Notes: generated by a model from the sequence alone, not told the origin. DNA of 64,000 bases from an uncultured bacterium (GCA_905216055.1 CAJMSH010000001.1:62001-126000); one strand, 5' to 3'; counted from the first letter of the stretch, positions 50,409-59,664 are shown. A program made the numbers and translations.

Positions 50409-50905
50409 TGGCTGTATTTACAAATCCTTATAATAGTCCTGCTTATTTTGAGCAGGCCTTATTTTTATATACAAAATATTTGCGTTGCATGGAAGATGAT
50501 TATGCTTTTGATGGGTTAAGTGTGTATGAATATTTTTCCAAACTCGTAAATAGAACAGCTCCTCTTTTTTTTGTGATTGTAGAGGGCAATATTGTGAGCG
50601 GATTTGTATATCTTGATAATATAATCGGAGATAGTGAAAGAATGCACAGCGCAGAATTGATAACCTGTTTTGACAAACGATTTTGGGGAAATTATACAAA
50701 AATTTGTGCAAGATTTTTTCTTGATTATTGCTTCAAAACTTACGGTTTTCAAAAAATAAAAGCACTTGTTTATCCCGATAATTTCCGAGTAAAAACTCTA
50801 TTAAAGGAATCCGGTTTTGAAAAAGAAGCATTGTTAAAAAATGAAACTTTAAGAAAAGGAAAATTACAAGATATAGAAGTTTATTCTTTATTTAAAAACA
50901 ATTAA
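50408..50905 (+). CDS. GNAT-like acetyltransferase
   Basis: 165 aa. The fold order of GNAT proteins is visible: FFVIVEGNIVSGFVYLDNI (strands 3-4), AELITCFDKRFWGNYTKICA (near the acetyl-CoA-binding motif A), FQKIKALVYPDNFRVKTLL and KESGFEKEALLKNE (motif B). The R/Q-x-x-G-x-G/A loop is only weakly kept (KRFWGNYTKI). It may acetylate a host or phage protein, or be inactive. GNAT genes occur now and then in phages near packaging genes. Confidence 0.7.
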   Translation: MAVFTNPYNSPAYFEQALFLYTKYLRCMEDDYAFDGLSVYEYFSKLVNRTAPLFFVIVEGNIVSGFVYLDNIIGDSERMHSAELITCFDKRFWGNYTKICARFFLDYCFKTYGFQKIKALVYPDNFRVKTLLKESGFEKEALLKNETLRKGKLQDIEVYSLFKNN

Positions 50906-50929
50906 AACTAATTGACAAAGGTGGTAAAA

Positions 50930-52588
50930 ATGAAAATAGAAAAAGAAGATTTGACACAAAATCTTTCCGATACGGAAGAGAAATTCTTGGTTGCCAATAT
51001 AATTGATAAATATGATAGATTTAATGAGCAGCGAAGCTCTCAATTAACTGATATAAAACTTGTGCGTGATGCGATATACAATTCTGATATTCCTAAAATT
51101 AACGGCTGGGATAACAAGGTTGAATTGCCTGATATCTATGAGCTTGCGCAAACTTTAAAATCTCATATTAGTGAAAATTTGTATTCTCATCCGGATGCGA
51201 TGTTTGATGTTTCAGGTACAACTCCGCAAACTCAAAGTTATGCAAACAGACAAAAAGCTATGCTTGTAAATACTTTTGAACAGATGCACATAGAAGATGA
51301 GATTGAAAAAGTTATAGATGGAATTGTTGAAACTGGAGAAAGCACTTTATTTGTCGGCTGGGAAACAAAAATAAAATCAGTAAGACGTGCTCAAACTTTG
51401 GAAGAACAAATCCTAAACCCTGATAAAAAAGGTTTTGTAATAGATGACAAAGTGATTTATGACAACGCAAAAGTCAAGCATATAAAATCGGAGGATTTCG
51501 TCTTTGATAAATATAATCGTGATAATTGGGATAAATGTGCAAAAATTTATAAAACATATTCAACAATAGATGAGCTTTATTCAGATAAAGCCAATAATTA
51601 TTTGGATGATATTAAATTGGAAGTATTGAAAGGAGTGGTGGCATCTAACAAATTACAAAATAATGATGAACAAGCTGTTGAAGGAAACAAAGTTGAAATT
51701 TTAGAATTTTGGGGAGATATCGAGCTTTCAGACGGAACCTTGTTAAAAAATTGGTTGATAGTAGTTGCAGCAAGGCGTGAGATTATCCGTTTTGAATCAA
51801 ATCCTTTTGTGATAAATCCTTTTATTCACGCAAATATAATAGAATCTCCTCAAACAGGTCGAGGGATTTCTCCTTTACGTGTTGCTTTGATATTGAACAG
51901 TTTAGCATCTACTATTTTAAATAAACAGATAGATGCCTTAGCCTTAATGATAAATCCTCCATATCTTGCACCTAAAGGATGTTTTAAGGGTCAGCAGGAT
52001 GTAAAACCGGGTAAAATTATAGAATACGATGCGGCTTTAATGCCTACGGCTCCAACACCTTTATCATTTGACAAAGCAATGGTAGGGTGGGATTTCTTGA
52101 ACTATTTTAAATCAACAATTGAAAGTGCAACAGGAATTTTCAAAAATATGGCAGGGAATCTTCAATCAGCTGAACGCACTGCAACCGAATTGAATTATTC
52201 TGTTAACGGTCAGGAAGCTCGATTAAATATGATTTTGGATTCTATAAACAGAAAAATTATAGTTCCTATGGTTGAAAAAACTGCAGAAATAATATCATAT
52301 TTCAAACTCGGGAAAGAACTTATCGGCGTAAATGACAGAGGCAAAACAAGTTTTATGGAAATTGATGATAATGTAAGAAATGCAAATTACATATATCGTT
52401 ATGGCGATAGAAAAGCTTCTTTTGAGCGAAAGATGAGATTAAAAGAGCTGTTTGAAGTTGTTCAATCCTTTGCACAGGTCCCTGAAGTTGAAGAAAAAAT
52501 TGACTGGCTAGAATGTTTTAAATTCGCACTTGAACAGTATGGAATAGAAAATGCAAATAATTTTTTACTAAATGACGATAAATCATAG
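50930..52588 (+). CDS. portal protein
   Basis: 552 aa from ATG 50930 with AAAGGTGG upstream; TTG 50912 is less likely. Portal family of short-tailed phages (P22 gp1-like): ESTLFVGWETKIKSVRRAQT, NPFVINPFIHANIIESPQTG and RGISPLRVALILNSLASTI, PPYLAPKGCFKGQQDVKPG, then SATGIFKNMAGNLQSAERTA near the C-terminal third. It forms the dodecameric ring through which DNA is packaged and exits. Adjacent to the large terminase, its docking partner. Confidence 0.86.
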   Translation: MKIEKEDLTQNLSDTEEKFLVANIIDKYDRFNEQRSSQLTDIKLVRDAIYNSDIPKINGWDNKVELPDIYELAQTLKSHISENLYSHPDAMFDVSGTTPQTQSYANRQKAMLVNTFEQMHIEDEIEKVIDGIVETGESTLFVGWETKIKSVRRAQTLEEQILNPDKKGFVIDDKVIYDNAKVKHIKSEDFVFDKYNRDNWDKCAKIYKTYSTIDELYSDKANNYLDDIKLEVLKGVVASNKLQNNDEQAVEGNKVEILEFWGDIELSDGTLLKNWLIVVAARREIIRFESNPFVINPFIHANIIESPQTGRGISPLRVALILNSLASTILNKQIDALALMINPPYLAPKGCFKGQQDVKPGKIIEYDAALMPTAPTPLSFDKAMVGWDFLNYFKSTIESATGIFKNMAGNLQSAERTATELNYSVNGQEARLNMILDSINRKIIVPMVEKTAEIISYFKLGKELIGVNDRGKTSFMEIDDNVRNANYIYRYGDRKASFERKMRLKELFEVVQSFAQVPEVEEKIDWLECFKFALEQYGIENANNFLLNDDKS

Positions 52589-52607
52589 TGCCGCATTTGC
52601 GGCACTA
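52586..52607 (+). terminator. 9-bp hairpin overlapping the portal stop codon
   Basis: TAGTGCCGC-ATTT-GCGGCACTA (52586-52607). The stop TAG (52586-52588) is the first three bases of the stem. No T run follows, so it may stabilise the 3' end instead of terminating. Confidence 0.6.
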
Positions 52608-52651
52608 ATTTACAGCAAAAGAATATTTGTTTAGAGAGATAAAAAATAGTT

Positions 52652-52672
52652 ATTCTGAACTCGTTTCAGAAT
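52652..52672. repeat. 21-base palindromic repeat, copy 2
   Basis: ATTCTGAAC-TC-GTTTCAGAAT, one base different from the copy at 31017-31037, followed by CTTTTTTT. It lies between portal and large terminase, so it may also stop transcription. Confidence 0.7.
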
Positions 52673-52714
52673 CTTTTTTTGAGAATAAATAATTTATTTT
52701 AATTGTAGGGAATT

Positions 52715-54004
52715 ATGTTGTATAAGTTATTAAAGGCACAGCGGGAATTTTTGGAAATCCCGCACGATTATACATTAGATGTCGCAGTGTATCAGGGAGG
52801 ATATGGATCCGGAAAAACTTTTGCAGGTTCGCTTTTAGGAATATTACTTGCTTTAAAATTTCCAGGAGTTAGGGGATTAGTTGGCGCTCAGACTTATACT
52901 CTTGTTAGAGATACGACTTTGCAGACATATTTTGAACATTTGGAAAACTTTGGTTTTGTTGAAGGTAAAGATTATGAATGGTCATCAACTCTGCAAAAAT
53001 TGTCTTTCAAAAACGGGTCTGAAATCCTTTTCAGACATTTCGATGAGCCTAACAAATTGAAATCTTTAAATTTGGGGTTTGTAGAAATTGAGGAGATGTC
53101 TGATATTCCTTACGATACGTTTAAAATGCTTTTGGGACGTATGCGTCAAAGAGTTAAAAAAGTTTGGAAGCATTTTACTTATAGAATTTTTGGACATACA
53201 AATCCTGAAATGCAAAGAGGTTGGATTTATAAAACCTTTGTTGAAAAACCTTCACCTAATTATAGGTTAATTACTGCTCCGACAACTCAGAATATTTATT
53301 TGCCTGAAGGTTTTTGTGACGAACTTAAAAAGCTTTATGATGAACAATATTACAAAATATTTGTCCTTGCGCAAAACGGAGAATACAACAACGGTCTTGT
53401 TATAAAGGATTTTACGGATGCGAATATTAAAGATATTAAATATCAGCCTGATATGGATTTGCATATATCTTGTGATTTTAACGTTGATCCTATGTGTTGG
53501 GTGTTTGCGCATAAGACTGATGATAAAGTCTTTTATTTTGATGAAATTGCAATGGAAAATACTACAACCGCAAAGGCTTGTGATGAATTTCACAGACGTT
53601 ATCCAAACCATAAAGGCAAAGTTATAGTAAACGGTGATGCTTCTGGCGATAACAGAAGTTGTACAAGTGAATATACAAATTACGTAATTATAAAGAAAAA
53701 ACTTTTGCAGTACGGATATGATGTGGAAATTCAGATTAAAGCATTCAATCCGCCGATAAAAAACAGGATTATGGCGTTTAATTCAAAGGTGCGTTCTGCA
53801 GATGGCGAAGTTTGTCTTTTTGTTGATAAAAAATGTGAAAAACTTCTTTATAATATTTACAATTTAAAATACAAAGAAGGTTCTTCAAAGATTGATATCC
53901 CAACATATCAGCAGATTAAACAGTCCAAAGAACTAAAATTTTTATCGCACCCGATGGATGCTGCCTCTTATCTTGTAGATTTTTACTGGCCTATAACTCT
54001 TTAA
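52715..54004 (+). CDS. terminase large subunit
   Basis: 429 aa, complete. ATPase domain: Walker A GGYGSGKT (residues 28-35), Walker B region LGFVEIEEM, and a coupling segment RIFGHTNPEMQRGW. RNase H-like nuclease domain: SCDFNVDPM (first Asp), VNGDASGDN (second) and HPMDAASYLV (third). All catalytic acids are kept, so it should pack DNA. PBSX/Terminase_3-type. It is near the end of the cassette instead of at the start. Confidence 0.92.
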   Translation: MLYKLLKAQREFLEIPHDYTLDVAVYQGGYGSGKTFAGSLLGILLALKFPGVRGLVGAQTYTLVRDTTLQTYFEHLENFGFVEGKDYEWSSTLQKLSFKNGSEILFRHFDEPNKLKSLNLGFVEIEEMSDIPYDTFKMLLGRMRQRVKKVWKHFTYRIFGHTNPEMQRGWIYKTFVEKPSPNYRLITAPTTQNIYLPEGFCDELKKLYDEQYYKIFVLAQNGEYNNGLVIKDFTDANIKDIKYQPDMDLHISCDFNVDPMCWVFAHKTDDKVFYFDEIAMENTTTAKACDEFHRRYPNHKGKVIVNGDASGDNRSCTSEYTNYVIIKKKLLQYGYDVEIQIKAFNPPIKNRIMAFNSKVRSADGEVCLFVDKKCEKLLYNIYNLKYKEGSSKIDIPTYQQIKQSKELKFLSHPMDAASYLVDFYWPITL

Positions 54005-54016
54005 AGGAAGGATATT

Positions 54017-54247
54017 ATGGAAAAAATATTGGAATACTCTCCGATAATAATTGTTGTTTTAATGTTTTTTGTACAGCAGAGAATTTTTGTAACCCCTGAA
54101 CAATTGGAGAAAAAGCATCGGGAAATTGTTGAAGAAATTGAAGAAAAATTTGTAACAATCCATAGTTTTGTGGATTTAAAAGATCAGTTTTCTGAGGTAA
54201 AGGATAAAATTGATAAGATGTATGACCTTTTGATAGATTTAAAATAA
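54017..54247 (+). CDS. membrane-anchored coiled-coil protein (XhlA/holin-accessory-like)
   Basis: 76 aa. One N-terminal membrane segment (YSPIIIVVLMFFVQQRIFV, about residues 7-25) is followed by an acidic-basic coiled coil (about 30-75, EKKHREIVEEIEEKF, DLKDQFSEVKDKI, DKMYDLLIDL). Phage lysis accessories such as XhlA have this makeup, in the reverse order of segments. GAAGGA precedes the ATG. Last gene of the cassette. Confidence 0.6.
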   Translation: MEKILEYSPIIIVVLMFFVQQRIFVTPEQLEKKHREIVEEIEEKFVTIHSFVDLKDQFSEVKDKIDKMYDLLIDLK

Positions 54248-54364
54248 TGTTAATAATTCGTTACATAAATTTTATGTTTTTTAAAGTTTTGTACTTAAAA
54301 TGCCGTCAATTCGAATAACAGACATGTTGTTACTAAGACAAATCGAAAGGAAAGAGTTACAAAA

Positions 54365-56143
54365 ATGGGATTGGCAGCTTCACAAGCGAGATTTTTAGCC
54401 ATAACAGCAAGAAAGAATAACTGTGAATTTCGTTCAATGGAAATTGCACAGCAGAAACTTTCTATTACTCGTGATTTGCAAAAAGCTGCTGATGATTATC
54501 AAAATTCCCTAAATGCGACAAAATTAGTTTGGAATGGAGATAATAACAGTGATGGAACAGGTACAACTTATGATTTGTCATACGCAATTATGATGACTCC
54601 GTCTGCGTTAAACGAATATGATCCATATTTAATTACTGATACTCAAGGTAAAATAGTTTTATCTGACAGTATGTATAATGCAGCGGTAAAAGCAGGTATT
54701 ATTGATGCAAAAACAGGCGATCCTACAGGAAATGGTAAATTTAGTATGGGCTCTACAAATTCAACTGATGATGGTAGCCGTAACGCATTTTTGTATCAAT
54801 TAGGAGTAGCAAACGAAGTTTCAACTTCAACTATTAATACGATATATGCGTTAGGCTCAAATGGTTATACTGCATCAGGTGTTGGTGGCGAAATCGCTGA
54901 TAAAACTATGGCAAATGCAATGCCAACTGCTACATTTATTAATTATTTGTCAAGTGCCAAATGTGATGAAGCTAAAACTGAGACAATCGGAACTTCTGCA
55001 GGAGAAGTTAATATATCTTATGAAAAAGGTGATGCATTATATGGTTTGAAACTCTTAGATGTCTTTGGAGTAAGCACATCTACAACATCTTCCGGATCAA
55101 GTGAAACATCATCAACAGGTAAATCTTTTGAGAGTGTATTCTGTACAACAACAACTCCTGATTCAACAAAAGATGCTAATAAGATATTAATTACTAAAAA
55201 TGGTAAAGCTCTTTCTCAAAATGAAATAGAAAGTCTTACTTTGGGCGATATCTTAAGTGGCAAATATGAAATGTCGGGTATAATGTCTACTGAAGATTTT
55301 GCAACTAAAGCTCAAGATGTTTTGCTTGCTATGGCAAATTTGTTAGGCTATAATGCAGCAGATGGTAATATAAAAGGTTTAAATGTAAACAATGAATCTG
55401 ATGCAGCTTTGGATCAGGCTTATGTCTTTTCACAACTTTTAGTAAGTGAAAACTATGCAGTTTCTGCAAGCTCCGGTGGAACTATGTATAAGTCAGTTCA
55501 AAATGCTATATCTAAAGCTCAAGAGACAAACTGTATTACAGAGGGTAATAGAAATGTCAGATCAATAAGTTTGTCAAACTTATTAAAATCATATTTAACA
55601 TATTTTTCAATGTCTATGGAAGGTTATGATTCCGGATTTAATATAGATAAAGAATCATCTAAGGATAGTATATATATTACTGACGATTTATCATATTATT
55701 TCCTTCTAACAAATGATGATGCTCAAACTTCTCAGGATATATTAAATGCTGATTTTTATAACCAATTATATAATAACTTGTGTATGTATGGAGCTTGTTC
55801 AGATGCGACAAAACGTGCTCAAGTTACGGATTCTACATATTTAAATCAAGCATTAAAAAATGGTCAATTGTTTGTTTCAACATTAAGTACCGATGGCTAT
55901 TATTATCAAGGACATTATACAAATAGCGAACACATAGCGGAAGTAACTGATGAAGATGCAGTTGCTCAAGCTGAGGCTGAATATAATTCTACTAAGAGCA
56001 AATTGAATTATAAAGAAGAATCATTAGAGTTGGAGTTGAAAAATATTGATACTGAATTGTCAGCTCTTACAACAGAATATGATACAGTTAAAAACTTGAT
56101 TAGTAAAAACGTTGAAAAAGTATTTACAATGTTTAGTTCATAA
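54365..56143 (+). CDS. 592-aa hypothetical protein with an N-terminal helical motif
   Basis: N-terminus MGLAASQARFLAITARKNNC, then EFRSMEIAQQKLSITRDLQK: an amphipathic helix pair that recalls the N-termini of rod/hook-type axial proteins and of a group of hypotheticals I associate with gut bacteria. The recall cannot be checked here. The middle is Ser/Thr/Asn-rich with Gly (about 100-300), and the C-terminus is a coiled coil (about 555-592, EESLELELKNIDTELSALTT). No signal peptide. A role in an extracellular or secreted structure is a guess. GAAAGGAAAG Shine-Dalgarno; followed by a terminator. Confidence 0.72.
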   Translation: MGLAASQARFLAITARKNNCEFRSMEIAQQKLSITRDLQKAADDYQNSLNATKLVWNGDNNSDGTGTTYDLSYAIMMTPSALNEYDPYLITDTQGKIVLSDSMYNAAVKAGIIDAKTGDPTGNGKFSMGSTNSTDDGSRNAFLYQLGVANEVSTSTINTIYALGSNGYTASGVGGEIADKTMANAMPTATFINYLSSAKCDEAKTETIGTSAGEVNISYEKGDALYGLKLLDVFGVSTSTTSSGSSETSSTGKSFESVFCTTTTPDSTKDANKILITKNGKALSQNEIESLTLGDILSGKYEMSGIMSTEDFATKAQDVLLAMANLLGYNAADGNIKGLNVNNESDAALDQAYVFSQLLVSENYAVSASSGGTMYKSVQNAISKAQETNCITEGNRNVRSISLSNLLKSYLTYFSMSMEGYDSGFNIDKESSKDSIYITDDLSYYFLLTNDDAQTSQDILNADFYNQLYNNLCMYGACSDATKRAQVTDSTYLNQALKNGQLFVSTLSTDGYYYQGHYTNSEHIAEVTDEDAVAQAEAEYNSTKSKLNYKEESLELELKNIDTELSALTTEYDTVKNLISKNVEKVFTMFSS

Positions 56144-56162
56144 TGTGAATAGTTATTTTACG

Positions 56163-56206
56163 AAAAAATCTTTCTTTAAAATTTTTAAAGGAAGATTTTT
56201 TTTTAT
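56163..56206 (+). terminator. Rho-independent terminator
   Basis: AAATCTTTCTTTAAA-type arm and TTTAAAGGAAGATTT-type arm with a T8 run follow the 54365 gene. Confidence 0.8.
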
Positions 56207-56327
56207 AAAAAAAACGGGTTTTCCAATTTCTTAGATTGCCCGGTATTTCATTTTCTGAAACAAAAAGGATTTACATTAACTTATATTGTGTTTTTAAAGT
56301 CTTTTTTTTATAGCGCGTTAAAAATGT

Positions 56328-56861
56328 TTAATATTCAATACCTTGTCTTGCCATAACTCCTATATCAAAATAATGTTTAATAGGTTTCATTTCTGTAACA
56401 AGGTGTGCCATAGCTTTCAATTCAGGATGTGCATAACGGCCTGTTAATACGATTTCAAGATTTTCAGGTTTATGCAAAAGAGCTTCTTTTACATCTGATA
56501 CTTTAATCATATTCATTGCTGTACAAATATTTATTTCATCAAGAATAATAAGTTGATATTCACCTGAATTAATAGCTTTTTTTGCGAATTCCCAACCGCG
56601 TTTAGCTTCTTTAAAATCTTCCATACAAACATTGTGAGAATAACAAACTCTATCCATTCCAAATTGGACAACATCCAAGTTTGGAAGGAATTTAGAAGAA
56701 GTTACAATTTCTCCGTATGAAGTTGCGCTATCTCCTTTAGTAAATTGAATAATAAGAACTTTCCAGCCGTGCCCAAGAGCTCTTAATGCTAACCCTAGTG
56801 CTGCGGTCGTTTTCCCTTTCCCATCTCCAGTATAAATTTGAATATAACCATGCTCTAACAC
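56328..56861 (-). CDS. cobO: cob(I)yrinic acid a,c-diamide adenosyltransferase (CobO/BtuR)
   Basis: 177 aa. P-loop TGDGKGKTTAALGLALRALG (about residues 8-27), KVLIIQFTKG and LIILDEINICTAM are the family marks; QLIILDE holds the Walker B Asp. It transfers the 5'-deoxyadenosyl group from ATP to the corrinoid cobalt. The start is GTG 56861 with a perfect AGGAGG 9 bases before; no ATG is better placed. No other corrinoid genes are nearby, so salvage is possible. Confidence 0.95.
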   Translation of the reverse strand: MLEHGYIQIYTGDGKGKTTAALGLALRALGHGWKVLIIQFTKGDSATSYGEIVTSSKFLPNLDVVQFGMDRVCYSHNVCMEDFKEAKRGWEFAKKAINSGEYQLIILDEINICTAMNMIKVSDVKEALLHKPENLEIVLTGRYAHPELKAMAHLVTEMKPIKHYFDIGVMARQGIEY

Positions 56862-57447
56862 GACTCACTACCTCCTGATAAGTTCCTCTATCCTCATTTT
56901 AACGAATGTCTCTCACTGTTTAATCGTTCTTAGGATTGATAATTTTTTAGAGCAAAAGATTGATATTATATCTATCCCCGCTCCCAAGATTTTTGTATAT
57001 TCATCATAGAATAAAGAAATAAAAAATAAACATATTTAAAACGATCCATGCCAATCTTTTTACAATTATTTTTTATCAATTTCAGAAACGTCCTCTGTAT
57101 GGGTATTTTAACAAATTTATCGCATGCCTAAAAATTTACATAATTTTTGTTAAATAATTGTTAAAAACTCTTGCATGTTTCGAAAGAAGTCTGGTGTGAA
57201 GCATTTTAAGCCATTGCTTGATTGTGAATATTATTAATATTTTTGAGCATTTTATTTCTTTCTTAAAAAATAATGAAATTATTGCAATTTATTCCTGAAT
57301 TTTTAAATAAAAATAAGGGCATAATATTAATAATTGATATTTGCTTTTCTTAAAATGTTAACAATTGTAACGATTTGTCATATTTGTGAAATCCCCGGAT
57401 TTTCAAATTGTTTATATTTTTAGAGAGCAAAAAAGAGAGATAAATAC
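56862..57447. other. 586-base intergenic region, no gene seen
   Basis: AT-rich stretch between two divergent genes. It holds the cobO ribosome binding site (minus strand) and, at the other end, AAAAAGAGAGA before ATG 57448. I see several small inverted repeats (for example AATAAT-GAA-ATTATT near 57270) but no long open frame and no known RNA motif. Two promoters must be here. The region is unusually long for this genome. Confidence 0.45.
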
Positions 57448-59046
57448 ATGAGCAGTGTTAATAATGCAGGATTAGTAAAACTGAATATTAAAGCTCAAAG
57501 TTTAGGCTCATCGTCATTCAAGACGACAGCAGCTACGAAACTTGGAACTACAACAAGAACGTCGATACCGGGGTTTGGTATTATGGCTCAACGTTCTCAA
57601 GTTGGTACAGGTTCAATTTTTAATGCAAAAAGCTATAATAGTGACTCTCTCAGCATGCTTAATCATAGTTTGAATGATAATAGGGTAAAAGTATTTAATA
57701 ATCTCGGTGGAGGTTATTATATGGATTTACCTTCAAGCAATTCAGATAATAAATTTGCGACAGCACTTATGGCTGCTGGAGTTTTAGCTGCCGGTCTTGG
57801 ATCAATTATAAGTGCAACACAATCATCAGGTAGTACAAAAACTTCTGATGTAACAACATCAACAACAAGTGATTCTTCATCATCTGCTGCACTAAATGAT
57901 ATGAAAGATGCAAAAGATTCAACAACTTTACGAGAAGCTATTGAAACAGCAGAAGCTGACAAAGCTTCAATGCAATCTGAATTAAGCACATTAGAAGGAC
58001 AACTTCCTTCTATGAAAGAGGCATCAGAGGCGGCAACTAAACAACTTGAAGCATTAAAACCACAAGTTGAAGCAAAAGAAAAAGAAGTAAAACAAAAAGA
58101 AACAAATGTAGATAATAAAGAAACAGCATTAAGTGCTGCAGAAAAAGATAAAACATCAAAATTGTCAGTAGCTCAAAATATGGAAGCTGCTGTTGGTGAG
58201 GCTGCTACAAATTATACAAGGGCATCTGAAGCACTAGTTAATGCAGAGGCAACATTAGCAAGTACTCCTAAAACAAAAATGGGCCCGGATGGAACTGAAA
58301 TTCCAAATGAACCTGCATATTCAAATGCACAAAAAGCAGTTGAAACAGCTAAACAACAAAAAGCAGAAGCTAAAACAAAATTAGATGAAGCTAAAGCAAA
58401 TCATGAAAAAGCAGTAGAAAACTATGAAAAATCAATTGATGCTTATGAAAAAGCTGCTGCTGATGTTGAGTCTGCAAAAGAAGAACTTCAAACCGCAAAA
58501 GCAGATTATGAAAAAGCTCAAACTGAATTAAATGAATTGAAAAAACAAGAGAGTGAAGCAAATGGCAAAGTCAAAGAGTATGAAAATGCTTTAGACAAAC
58601 AAAAAGATTTGACAAAGAATATTAGTTCTTACACTAATGAAATAAATACTCAAAAAGAACGTTTGTCAAAACTTGAAAGCCAAGAAGAAAAAGACTTGAC
58701 AGACACAAATAGTAAAATGAATACATTGTCTGAAAAAATAAATAATAATAACGGCAAAATAGATACCTCAAACGGGCTTAGTTTAATGGAAAAATTATTG
58801 ATGAAAAAGAATGAAAATAAGTCTGAAAAATATGAAGATTTGTCTAATACAAGAGATAGCCTTCAACAAAAAGTAAATTACACAAAATTATATAAAGACG
58901 CTTCAAAAGCTCAGACTATAGGAGGTAAAACATTCAGAACGGGTTCTTATAACGGAGAAACTCTTTATATGATTGGATCTAAACCTGTAACTCAAGAAGA
59001 GTTTGAAAAAGCTAAAAAAGCTGCAGAACAATCAATCCCTGCATAA
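57448..59046 (+). CDS. Ala/Lys/Glu-rich coiled-coil protein
   Basis: 532 aa. The N-terminal 95 residues are Ser/Gly/Asn-rich without a signal peptide. A hydrophobic segment follows at about 110-127 (ATALMAAGVLAAGLGSIISA), then a Ser/Thr linker. A very long coiled coil covers about 160-440 (heptads such as EALKPQVEAKEKEVKQKET and KADYEKAQTELNELKKQESE), and a short globular end follows (TIGGKTFRTGSYNGETLYMI). It could be anchored in a membrane with the coil projecting outside. Family unknown. It is followed by a terminator. Confidence 0.75.
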   Translation: MSSVNNAGLVKLNIKAQSLGSSSFKTTAATKLGTTTRTSIPGFGIMAQRSQVGTGSIFNAKSYNSDSLSMLNHSLNDNRVKVFNNLGGGYYMDLPSSNSDNKFATALMAAGVLAAGLGSIISATQSSGSTKTSDVTTSTTSDSSSSAALNDMKDAKDSTTLREAIETAEADKASMQSELSTLEGQLPSMKEASEAATKQLEALKPQVEAKEKEVKQKETNVDNKETALSAAEKDKTSKLSVAQNMEAAVGEAATNYTRASEALVNAEATLASTPKTKMGPDGTEIPNEPAYSNAQKAVETAKQQKAEAKTKLDEAKANHEKAVENYEKSIDAYEKAAADVESAKEELQTAKADYEKAQTELNELKKQESEANGKVKEYENALDKQKDLTKNISSYTNEINTQKERLSKLESQEEKDLTDTNSKMNTLSEKINNNNGKIDTSNGLSLMEKLLMKKNENKSEKYEDLSNTRDSLQQKVNYTKLYKDASKAQTIGGKTFRTGSYNGETLYMIGSKPVTQEEFEKAKKAAEQSIPA

Positions 59047-59127
59047 CGTAACAATTAATTAACATATAACTTTACTTTTATATATGTATATTTTATAATG
59101 AAGTCACAAGGCAGTATTGTCATAAAA

Positions 59128-59154
59128 AAAGAACGGGAAACCCCGTTCTTTTTT
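59128..59154 (+). terminator. Rho-independent terminator before rimP
   Basis: AAAGAACGGG (59128-59137) pairs with CCCGTTCTTT (59142-59151) around an AAAC loop and T's follow. Confidence 0.88.
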
Positions 59155-59178
59155 ATCTATTAAGAAGGGTAAGGTGTT

Positions 59179-59664
59179 ATGGTAAAACAAGAAATAAACA
59201 GACATGATATTTTAGAAAAGATTACGCCATTAATTGAAAATACTGCTATGAGATTTGGATATATTCCGATAGAAATAGAGTTTGTGAAAGAAAATCACAG
59301 ATGGTTTTTAAGAATTTATTTATATTCAAAAGATAAAGATGTAACCCTTGATGATTGTGAAAATGTTACGAGAAGTTTGTCAGATTTTCTTGATGAGCTT
59401 ATTCCCGTAAAATATAATCTTGAGGTTTCATCTCCCGGTCTGGAAAGAAAATTTAAGTCGGATAAAGAATTTATTATTTTTAACGGTCGAAGAATTAGCC
59501 TTAAATTAAAACAACCTCTTGAAGGCGAAACTGAAAAAATTTTTAAAGGTGAAATTCTTGACTTTAACGAAACTGAAGGTCTTAAATTCTTTAGATTTGA
59601 TGACGGTAAGGAATTACAAATTCCAAGAGAAAATATTCAATCAGCAAAATTATATATAGATTAA
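59179..59664 (+). CDS. rimP: ribosome maturation factor RimP
   Basis: 161 aa. Family sequence: N-terminal IEIEFVKENHRWFLRIYLYS, DVTLDDCENVTRSLSDFLDE, LEVSSPGLERKFKSDKEF. It acts in 30S assembly. It precedes nusA by 14 bases, the conserved order in bacteria. Shine-Dalgarno AAGAAGGG. Confidence 0.94.
   Translation: MVKQEINRHDILEKITPLIENTAMRFGYIPIEIEFVKENHRWFLRIYLYSKDKDVTLDDCENVTRSLSDFLDELIPVKYNLEVSSPGLERKFKSDKEFIIFNGRRISLKLKQPLEGETEKIFKGEILDFNETEGLKFFRFDDGKELQIPRENIQSAKLYID

Noticed and set aside
50418..50752. Overlapping minus-strand frames of 78 and 97 codons
   Set aside because: They lie antisense within the GNAT-like gene, lack ribosome binding sites and have unnatural composition.
44343..54364. 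Direct repeats at the cassette borders as attachment sites
   Set aside because: I compared the flanks and saw no shared stretch longer than expected in AT-rich DNA; there is also no tRNA at either border.
56862..57447. A structured RNA such as SRP RNA, 6S RNA or tmRNA in the long gap
   Set aside because: No conserved core of any of these could be matched by eye; only small A/T-rich inverted repeats were found.
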